A DNA stretch of 64,000 nt from VBAS01 sp964444975. GTDB lineage: Bacteria; Bacteroidota; Bacteroidia; Chitinophagales; Chitinophagaceae. The stretch's first letter is position 1; every line of letters begins with the position of its first letter. Below the pieces are notes generated by a model that did no database searches, had not been told where the DNA came from, and worked only from the letters and a program-made list of their open reading frames with translations. A program made the translations under genes and the position numbers. The DNA lies in contig CAYUJD010000007.1 in NCBI GenBank assembly GCA_964444975.1, positions 1 through 64,000 on the forward strand. The letters run 5' to 3'. Shown piece after piece: positions 58,401 through 64,000 of this stretch.

Positions 58401-60823
58401 AGCTGGGAATTGAAAATTACCGGGGTGGTATAACAAATATTTTCCCTAACCGGACACAGCATGTCTGGTCGGTAAACAATCTTGCCGAAGGAAAGAGTAT
58501 AAAAGCAGTAGGCACATTCAATATTGATGATCATCCATTCTGGCAGCTCATGTTTCATGATTGGGAATCAAAACAAGATTTCACCTGGTATTTTCTTGCC
58601 GGCGATGATAAAGAGAAATACATTAAGATATTAAACGCAACCCAGGGATATTTACCACAAGCCTTTCAGCAATTCCCGGATGTCCATTTCCATGGATATT
58701 ATTTTAATGAAGGAGCGGTATGGACCAATTCATTGCATAAGCATTCGGAAGATGAACAACAAATCATGAAAAGATTCGCTTCAGTTTTTTCACTCACATT
58801 CCGTCGTTACCAGGATCTGAAAAAAGCCGAAGCGCAGGCGAGGGAAGCAAAGATTGAAGCGGCTATGGAAAAAGTAAGGGCAAGGGCGATGGCCATGCAA
58901 AAGCCGGGCGAGCTGGAAGAAGTAGCCAAATTGTTGCGCAGGGAAATGGCGTTACTCGGGGTGGAGGAACTGGAAACAAGTTCTATTTATGTTCATAATG
59001 AAAATGCCGGAACTACTGACTGCTGGTATGCTATTAAAGACATTCGTGGAAATGACACGAATCTGGTCACCGATCACATGACCATTAATTTAAATGATAC
59101 ATGGGTAGGAAAGGAGATGCTTAAGTTCTATAACTCCGCTCAAAACCAGACTTCCATTTTAATGAAGGGAGAAAACAGGAAGGAATGGATTAATTACTGT
59201 TCACAGCATTCCAAAATGCTGCAGGGATATTACGGAGATACCATTCCTGAACGAACTTATCATTTGGTAAAGTTTTCCAATGGTTATATGGGAGCAGCAT
59301 CACCCGGCGATATATCAAAGGAAAGCTGGGACCTGCTGAAAAGAGCCACTTCCGTTTTTTCATTGGCCTATACCCGCTTCAGCGATTTGCAAAAATCGGA
59401 AGCGAATGCAAAAGAAGCAGTGAAACAGGCTGCATTGGATCGTATTCGGGCCGACATTGCCTCCATGCGTACAAAAACTGACCTGGACAGGATTACTCCC
59501 CTGATCTGGAAGGAGCTTACAATTCTTGGCCTGCCCTTTATTCGTTGTGGAGTATTTATCATGGATGATTCACAACAGCTCATTCACACATTTCTTTCCA
59601 CACCCGAAGGACACGCAATCGCGGCTTTTCATTTGCCGTATAACACCCCGGGAAATTTTTCCGACGTAATAGAACACTGGCGGAGTAAGAAGGTTTATAT
59701 CAATCACTGGAATGAGGCTGACTTTTTAAGTTTGGCTGAAACACTGGTGAACCAGGGAGCCATTGCCAATAAAGAACAATATCTAAATACGCTGCCTGAA
59801 GGCGGATTCTATTTGCACCTCCTTCCTTTCATGCAGGGTATGTTTTATGTCGGCAACAGCACGCGGCTGAATGAGGAAGAAATCAAACTGATCCAATCGG
59901 TTGCGGATGCATTTTCTACTGCGTATGCCCGCTACGAAGATTTCAATAAGCTGGAGGCCGCAAAACAGCAGGTAGAAAGAACATTAACCGATCTGAAACA
60001 GGCACAGCAACAACTGGTGCAATCAGAAAAAATGGCCAGCCTGGGTGAACTTACCGCCGGCATTGCCCATGAAATTCAGAACCCGCTGAACTTTGTCAAC
60101 AACTTTTCTGAAGTAAGCAATGAACTGATTGAGGAAATGAAAGCGGAATTCGAAAGAGGAAATAAAGATGAAGCCATTGCCCTTGCAGAAGATGTAAAAC
60201 AAAACCTGGAAAAAATTCTGTTTCATGGTAAGCGGGCCGACGGCATTGTAAAAGGCATGCTGCAGCACAGCCGCAGCAGCAGCGGGGTGAAAGAGCTGGT
60301 GGACATAAATATATTGGCCGATGAATACCTGCGGCTGGCTTACCATGGCCTGCGGGCCAAAGACAAATCCTTCAATGCAAAATTTGAAACCAATCTTGAT
60401 ACAAGCATTGAAAAAATAAACGTGGTACCGCAGGAAATCGGCCGGGTGATTCTGAATTTAATCAACAATGCATTTTATGCGGTGAGTGAAAAGAAAAAAA
60501 GCCCCCATCCCCTAAAGGGGGGCATGGAAGATTCTTCATTTAATTACGAACCTGTAGTGACTGTTACAACCAAAAGACTCGGCTCCCCTTTAGGGGATGG
60601 GGGCAAAATTGAAATAAAAGTATCTGATAACGGCAAGGGCATTCCACAAAAAATATTAGATAAAATTTTTCAACCCTTCTTTACCACCAAACCCACCGGG
60701 CAGGGAACAGGATTAGGTTTATCACTGAGTTATGATATTGTAAAAGCACATGGTGGGGAAATAAAAGTTGTGACAAAAGATGGAGAGGGAACTGAATTTA
60801 CCATTTCGCTGCCGGTTTCGTAA
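55415..60823 (+). CDS. Giant soluble histidine kinase with eight repeated sensory modules
   Basis: An 1802-residue kinase with no signal peptide or membrane segment. Residues 33-1513 are eight consecutive modules, each opening with a helix of the type AEAQAREAQIEAALERVRxxxMAM and closing with VFxLxYxRxxDLQKAEA; module starts are near residues 33, 216, 400, 583, 767, 954, 1138 and 1328. Each module interior is about 130 residues and looks GAF-like. Then come a coiled coil (KQQVERTLTDLKQAQQQL), the phospho-acceptor His1552 in GIAHEIQNPLNF, and a HATPase domain (NLINNAFYAV, DNGKGIP, GTGLGLSLSYDI). A 104-base repeat pair is inserted in the ATPase. The next gene has a near-identical kinase domain. 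Confidence 0.9.
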   Translation: MKQAKKLQDEILQLKYALKQRSIELEQKNRELEIEAAIERVRAQALAMHESKDIHEVVRTLRNELFGLKLEGIMGATICLKQTDGQVRLWDITDIKTTGRYGWDILFDIREMDPKLWVKKIWYSKKKIIAAEQDSNDLKRALKWLSQYDKKTAEEIIKLLKVNKIKHGWHRAVKLANGILITDFTNEPPAEIESILLKMGAAFDLAYKRFLDLKNAEVKAHEAKIEASLERMRAAAMSMHKSEDLIAVCKAMYNELQALGFTNIRNAQIAVNNDAEEFYFDYEYSDFGFRGVTPVPYNSHPIVRGIVSEMKKSKDAFFHIEITGHELNEFRAFRKKKLGQKPDVKLNRAKSVCFYFYSVGAGALGISTFNAITEEQSAILKGFKNVFELSYRRYTDVAKAEAQAREAQIEASLERVRAVAMAMHNSEDLSAIGKTVFTELKNLGFTTIRNTEMVINNDEKETVKSYHYSDYGKEEIIEIGYKENPIVKKWANDLKKADDAFVPVSIPEKEMKDWNKYRKVLGYKTDLKMARAKTVHYYSYSIGLGALSISTWQTLEKGHIKILERFRNVFNLSYKRYIDIQKAEAQAREAQIEAALERVRSKAMAMHKSDDLNSAVGIVFEELEKLDLGMSRCGIGIVDKEKRSADVFSTVISDLGQAVQVSGDESMDIHPLLQGAFDAWLKQVDFSYTLQGEDLVRYYKAVGKTNIQLPQSQTVVQQQYYYVASFQAGGLFAFRQTTFPEEAKTVMKRFANVFNLTYKRFLDLQKAEAQAREAQIEAALERVRSRTMAMQKSDELNDVAIILFKQASDLGIKAWTTGFNVWSDDDNFYTDYITNPQGGFLEPYTINATSYSVFKNVSAAKKKGEEFYVNYEEGEQLKETYRQLSRFGDREQFEKMLQGGFRFPSHQYEHFVFGSKVSLMFITYEPCPEAHDIFKRFAKVFEQTYTRFLDLQKAEAQAREAQIEAGLERVRARTMAMHSSEDVSEATATMFTELEKLGIENYRGGITNIFPNRTQHVWSVNNLAEGKSIKAVGTFNIDDHPFWQLMFHDWESKQDFTWYFLAGDDKEKYIKILNATQGYLPQAFQQFPDVHFHGYYFNEGAVWTNSLHKHSEDEQQIMKRFASVFSLTFRRYQDLKKAEAQAREAKIEAAMEKVRARAMAMQKPGELEEVAKLLRREMALLGVEELETSSIYVHNENAGTTDCWYAIKDIRGNDTNLVTDHMTINLNDTWVGKEMLKFYNSAQNQTSILMKGENRKEWINYCSQHSKMLQGYYGDTIPERTYHLVKFSNGYMGAASPGDISKESWDLLKRATSVFSLAYTRFSDLQKSEANAKEAVKQAALDRIRADIASMRTKTDLDRITPLIWKELTILGLPFIRCGVFIMDDSQQLIHTFLSTPEGHAIAAFHLPYNTPGNFSDVIEHWRSKKVYINHWNEADFLSLAETLVNQGAIANKEQYLNTLPEGGFYLHLLPFMQGMFYVGNSTRLNEEEIKLIQSVADAFSTAYARYEDFNKLEAAKQQVERTLTDLKQAQQQLVQSEKMASLGELTAGIAHEIQNPLNFVNNFSEVSNELIEEMKAEFERGNKDEAIALAEDVKQNLEKILFHGKRADGIVKGMLQHSRSSSGVKELVDINILADEYLRLAYHGLRAKDKSFNAKFETNLDTSIEKINVVPQEIGRVILNLINNAFYAVSEKKKSPHPLKGGMEDSSFNYEPVVTVTTKRLGSPLGDGGKIEIKVSDNGKGIPQKILDKIFQPFFTTKPTGQGTGLGLSLSYDIVKAHGGEIKVVTKDGEGTEFTISLPVS
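55511..59953 (+). repeat. Eight tandem ~184-residue modules within the giant kinase gene
   Basis: Module-opening codons lie near 55511, 56060, 56612, 57161, 57713, 58274, 58826 and 59396, and the array ends near 59953. Periods are 183, 184, 183, 184, 187, 184, 190 and 186 codons. The helix-coding segments are very alike at DNA level in copies 3 to 7 (GCCGAAGCxCAGGCxAG and what follows), so they could recombine. Interiors have diverged, apart from modules 2 and 3, which are close relatives. Confidence 0.85.
60501..60604. repeat. Inverted pair of family A repeats inside the kinase ATPase domain
   Basis: A 23-base element at 60501-60523 (GCCCCCATCCCC TAAA GGGG...) recurs inverted at 60582-60604 with 22 of 23 identical, enclosing 58 bases. 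Both are read in frame as SPHPLKGG and LGSPLGDGG. The paralogous kinase at 60923-62965 has neither insert, although it is closely similar on both sides. Confidence 0.85.
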
Positions 60824-60922
60824 CTTGGATTAATGTGCCGGCTTTCTGCTTTTTTTTCTATATTTTCTATGATCAGAGAAACTGGGTTCATACTGGTATT
60901 GCCAAACTCTAAAAACTAAATT

Positions 60923-62965
60923 ATGTTCAGGACCGGGATGATATTTACGATAGTTGTTTTATTCCATTTCAATATTTCTTCTCAGCAACCCGGAATAGAA
61001 AGTGTATGGTCCGGCAATTTGCATTCTTTGAATGACACCTTAAGGTTGATCGGTTACCAGAGTTATGGCCGTTATTATGCCGAAATAAATCCGGATTCAT
61101 CTTATGTGTATGCTGAAAAGTCGTTGCAGCTTGCAAGGCAACTGCAACTTAGAATTGATGAGGCATATGCCTTACGGGAAATCGGTTATGCGTTTTTGAA
61201 TCGAGGCAACTACTCAAGGTCATTGCAGCTGAACCTTGAAGCATTGACTATTTTGAAGGATCAGGTCAGTGAAAACAATGTAATTTCCGGTGATTATCCC
61301 GGTGATGATATTCTGGCTTTTCATACTAAATCCGCATCTGCCCAGCGAAAAAGCGGAATGGGGTTTACTTATCAGAACCTTGCAATTCTCTATGCTAATT
61401 CAGGTAATTACGAAAAATCATTGCACCACCACCACCTAGCGATACATGCTGCGGAACAATCAGGAAATATTTCCCTGCAAAGTATTATTTATCTCACGCT
61501 GAACCGTGTTTATCTCAACTTAGGAAAAAAGGATTCTGCATTAATCAGTATTCAGAAAGCTTATATTCTTTCCGTACAGGAAAATTTTTACCGTTATTTC
61601 GGCAGTGTGCTTCTCAACCTGGGGCGAACATATGAAGCTTTAGGAAACCAGACAATGGCTATTGCTTATTTCAGGGAAGCGCTGAAAGAAAGTTTGCATA
61701 CCGAATATTTCCGCGGAGCCGTGGCCAGCAGCCTGCTGCTGGCAGAAGTTAAGAGCCGGCTTGGTGACCGTGACTCCGCTTATTATTTTATACAAAACGC
61801 TTTTAACGTGGCGCAGGAAATGGATGCCCCTGACCTTCTGCTCAGGATCTATACAGCATTAGCCCGTTTCTATACAGGTACAGGTTCAGCCGACAGTGTG
61901 GTTAAGTACCAGTCCATGATCATTAAAATAAATGACAGCCTGTTTAATGCCAAGCAAGCACAGCAATTTCAAAACATAGATTTTGAAGCCAGGCAAAGGC
62001 AACTGGAAATGGAGGCGGCGGAAAAACAATTCAAAGCCCGGCTGCAGAGAAATATTCTCTTGGGCAGTTTGGGCACATTTTTCCTGGCTGTATTGCTTCT
62101 CTGGCGCAATGTGCGGCAACGGAAAAAATCTGCCGCCATTCTGCTGGCGCAAAAGAAAGAACTGGAAGCAACGCTGATCAATCTGAAGGCCACACAAAAC
62201 CAGCTTATCCAATCAGAAAAAATGGCTTCGCTGGGCGAGTTGACCGCCGGCATTGCACACGAAATTCAGAACCCGTTGAATTTTGTAAATAATTTTTCCG
62301 AAGTAAATAAAGAATTGATCGGCGAGATGAAAGAGAGCATGGAAAAAGGAAATTTTGATGCGGTGAAATCCATTGCAAAAGACATTGAAGGCAATGAGGA
62401 GAAAATAATGATTCATGGCAAGCGGGCAGATGGTATTGTGAAAAGCATGCTGCAGCATTCGAGAACAAGCTCAGGGAAAAAAGAACCCACCGACATCAAT
62501 GCACTGGCTGATGAATACCTGCGGCTGGCCTATCACGGGTTAAGAGCGAAGGACAAATCCTTTAATGCAAAGTTTAAAACCGATTTTGACAACGCTATCG
62601 GTAAAATAGATATCATACCCCAGGATATTGGCCGGGTGATTCTGAATTTAATCAACAATGCATTTTATGCAGTAACCGTAAGGAAGAGTCAACAGCAAGC
62701 GGGTTATGAGCCGGTAGTGACAGTAAGTACACTGCAATCGGGCAATAAGGTTGAAATCAGGGTGAGGGATAATGGCAATGGTATTCCTAAAAAAATAATG
62801 GATAAAATTTTCCAGCCTTTCTTTACTACCAAACCTGCCGGCGAGGGCACAGGGCTGGGGCTTTCCTTATCGTACGATATCATCACAAAAGGGCATGGGG
62901 GCGAATTGAGAGTGGTGACAAAAGAAGGTGAAGGTGCTGAGTTTATAATCACTTTACCGGCATAA
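60923..62965 (+). CDS. TPR-containing membrane sensor histidine kinase
   Basis: A 680-residue kinase with a signal peptide (MFRTGMIFTIVVLFHFNISS), periplasmic TPR repeats over about residues 50-340 (EAYALREIGYAFLNRGNYSRSL, GKKDSALISIQKAY, ALGNQTMAIAYFREAL), a membrane helix near 380 (LGSLGTFFLAVLLLW), a coiled coil, His446 in GIAHEIQNPLNF, and a HATPase domain (NLINNAFYAV, DNGNGIPKK, GTGLGLSLSYDI). From the coiled coil onward it is nearly the same as the giant kinase, showing recent duplication or gene conversion of the kinase half. No response regulator is adjacent. Confidence 0.92.
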   Translation: MFRTGMIFTIVVLFHFNISSQQPGIESVWSGNLHSLNDTLRLIGYQSYGRYYAEINPDSSYVYAEKSLQLARQLQLRIDEAYALREIGYAFLNRGNYSRSLQLNLEALTILKDQVSENNVISGDYPGDDILAFHTKSASAQRKSGMGFTYQNLAILYANSGNYEKSLHHHHLAIHAAEQSGNISLQSIIYLTLNRVYLNLGKKDSALISIQKAYILSVQENFYRYFGSVLLNLGRTYEALGNQTMAIAYFREALKESLHTEYFRGAVASSLLLAEVKSRLGDRDSAYYFIQNAFNVAQEMDAPDLLLRIYTALARFYTGTGSADSVVKYQSMIIKINDSLFNAKQAQQFQNIDFEARQRQLEMEAAEKQFKARLQRNILLGSLGTFFLAVLLLWRNVRQRKKSAAILLAQKKELEATLINLKATQNQLIQSEKMASLGELTAGIAHEIQNPLNFVNNFSEVNKELIGEMKESMEKGNFDAVKSIAKDIEGNEEKIMIHGKRADGIVKSMLQHSRTSSGKKEPTDINALADEYLRLAYHGLRAKDKSFNAKFKTDFDNAIGKIDIIPQDIGRVILNLINNAFYAVTVRKSQQQAGYEPVVTVSTLQSGNKVEIRVRDNGNGIPKKIMDKIFQPFFTTKPAGEGTGLGLSLSYDIITKGHGGELRVVTKEGEGAEFIITLPA

Positions 62966-62967
62966 TT

Positions 62968-64000
62968 TTACTTGCTTATCATTTCTTCGGCGCCGGTCCA
63001 GTTGTCGGGCATGCCTTCGTTTAAAAACTTCAGGGCGTTTTCCATAAACCGTGTCGCAGTGTAATCTTCTGTATCGGCAGTAAGTATTTGCTGAAAAAGG
63101 TGAATGGCATTTTCGAACCGCTGCTCGTGGTAGCACTGCATGGCTTCAATAAAAAGCGGGTTTGTTTTCATTTTTTTCTGCAATTCATGATGGCTGTACC
63201 CGTTGATGCAGTCGTATATCGTAAGCAGGTTGTGCTTGCCTTTCAACCGTACACTGCCCAGGTGCCTGAACTGGTAATTGTCTTTCTGCGATATCAGCCG
63301 CAGCGTGTCGCCGCTCAGCAGCAGCGGCGATTTGTAATATTTCGTCAGGCTTTCAATTCTGGCAGTGGTGTTTACGGTATCGGAAATGGTGGCGGCGTCC
63401 ATACGGTGTTCATCGCCGGTAATGCCCATGATGAGCGGGCCGGTATGCATGCCGATTCCAGCTTTTATTGGCTGAAGTCCGCTCGCATTCCTTTCTTCGT
63501 TTAGTTTAAAAACAGCTTTCTGCATTTCAATGGCTGCTTTCAGCGCATCATCAGGGCTTTCAGGAAAAATGGCCATGATGGAATCGCCGAGGTACTGGTT
63601 TATAAAGCCATTGTGCGAACGGATGAGGGGACCCAGCCGGGCATTGAAGGAGGAAACAAACCGGAAATTTTCTTCCGGCGTCATTTTTTCTGACAACGTG
63701 GTAAAGTCGCGGATGTCGGTAAACAGTACCGTTACAATTTTCTCTGCCTGGTCACCCAGCCGCACATCGGTAATGACTTCTTTACCAAGTGAACGAATAA
63801 ATTCATTGGGCACAAATTTTTTGGTCACTTCATGGATGCGCAGAATGGCTTCTTCCCGTTCCCGCACTTCCCGGATATTTTTTTCATACAGCATGGCGCT
63901 TTCAATGGCGGCGGATGATTGTAAGGCAAGGGTAACAAGCAGTTTCAGGTGTGCAGCGGAAAACTGTTCAGCTTCGATGCCGGCGAGAATGATGGCGCCC
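62968..64000 (-). CDS. GAF-linked class III nucleotide cyclase (5' part beyond window)
   Basis: The frame enters from the right window edge with the end of a GAF domain (FSAAHLKLLVTLALQSSAAIE), then a coiled linker and a class III cyclase domain. Metal Asp residues are in FTDIRDFTTLSE and YLGDSIMAIFP, and the transition-state Asn and Arg in DTVNTTARIE. The purine-selecting Lys and Thr/Asp positions appear as Gln (FINQYLGD) and Ala (DAATISD), so substrate choice or activity is uncertain. A TPR-like tail follows (AMQCYHEQRFENAIHLFQQIL). It converges on the TPR kinase with 2 bases between stops. Confidence 0.88.
   Translation of the reverse strand, partial: GAIILAGIEAEQFSAAHLKLLVTLALQSSAAIESAMLYEKNIREVREREEAILRIHEVTKKFVPNEFIRSLGKEVITDVRLGDQAEKIVTVLFTDIRDFTTLSEKMTPEENFRFVSSFNARLGPLIRSHNGFINQYLGDSIMAIFPESPDDALKAAIEMQKAVFKLNEERNASGLQPIKAGIGMHTGPLIMGITGDEHRMDAATISDTVNTTARIESLTKYYKSPLLLSGDTLRLISQKDNYQFRHLGSVRLKGKHNLLTIYDCINGYSHHELQKKMKTNPLFIEAMQCYHEQRFENAIHLFQQILTADTEDYTATRFMENALKFLNEGMPDNWTGAEEMISK

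Noticed and set aside
55511..59953. Tandem array considered as recent simple duplication or a CRISPR-like repeat
   Set aside because: Periods are about 550 bases, module interiors differ widely and the frame is continuous, so it is a coding domain array. No CRISPR array is present in the window.

Overview
The window is a draft-assembly scaffold piece (two runs of exactly 100 N, at 12138-12237 and 22661-22760) from a Bacteroidota genome, most likely close to the Chitinophagaceae. The evidence is a type IX secretion/gliding locus (gldJ, porU, porV, plus a PorP/SprF protein), bacillithiol synthesis (bshA), the Bacteroidota-type succinyl/acetyl-ornithine arginine pathway, DUF983 and DUF4292 proteins, many lipoproteins and beta-barrels, and TAnnTTTG promoter boxes. 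There are no phage, transposase or CRISPR genes. The only RNA gene seen is one tRNA-Ser(GGA).

Layout. 1-12 kb: the start of a secreted protein, a YqcC-like protein, a propeller-type LytS sensor kinase (frameshifted) with its LytTR regulator, a lone B12-binding domain, an aldo/keto reductase, gltX, two paralogous lipoproteins flanking a polysaccharide deacetylase, TatD and the tRNA. 12-22 kb: a sulfur island with sulfide:quinone oxidoreductase, two DsrE-like proteins, a TsdA-like dihaem cytochrome, two YeeE/YedE half-transporters, a porin, rhodanese, a CstB-type persulfide dioxygenase-rhodanese, a TauE/SafE exporter and a Crp-family regulator. 22-31 kb: murF (interrupted by a gap), a beta-barrel, a frameshifted unknown gene, gldJ, porU and porV. 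31-37 kb: ispF, dut, a DUF4292 lipoprotein, an EnvC-like protein, bshA and an M28 peptidase. 37-46 kb: a minus-strand arginine operon (GNAT, argG, argC, argD, a four-helix-bundle gene, transcarbamylase, argB, deacetylase, argH). 46-53 kb: an RsmI-like methyltransferase, EI24 protein, 3-methyladenine glycosylase, SLC13 transporter, beta-barrel, PorP and upp. 53-64 kb: a shrunken AnmK-like protein, a PGM1-type ATP-grasp ligase, an 1802-residue soluble kinase with eight repeated sensory modules, a TPR kinase and a partial class III cyclase.

How it fits together. In the sulfur island, sulfide would be oxidised by SQR to a low-molecular-weight persulfide. Bacillithiol is a plausible acceptor, because bshA is nearby. 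The persulfide would be oxidised or trans-sulfurated by the CstB-like enzyme, sulfite exported by the TSUP protein, and thiosulfate handled by the TsdA-like cytochrome and YeeE transporters. Four island promoters carry a GTGA-N6-TCAC palindrome 48-52 bases before the start codon, centred 32-33 bases upstream of a -7-like box. The island's own Crp-family protein keeps the Arg-Glu-xxx-Arg recognition residues that read GTGA in E. coli CRP, so a local regulon is strongly suggested.

Other notable structure. Small palindromic and heptad repeats have entered coding sequences and are read through in frame (argH, argF', argC, the glycosylase gene and the large kinase). A possible arginine leader/hairpin lies before the arginine operon. 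Two genes are broken by single-base frame errors, one of them in an 8-base homopolymer.
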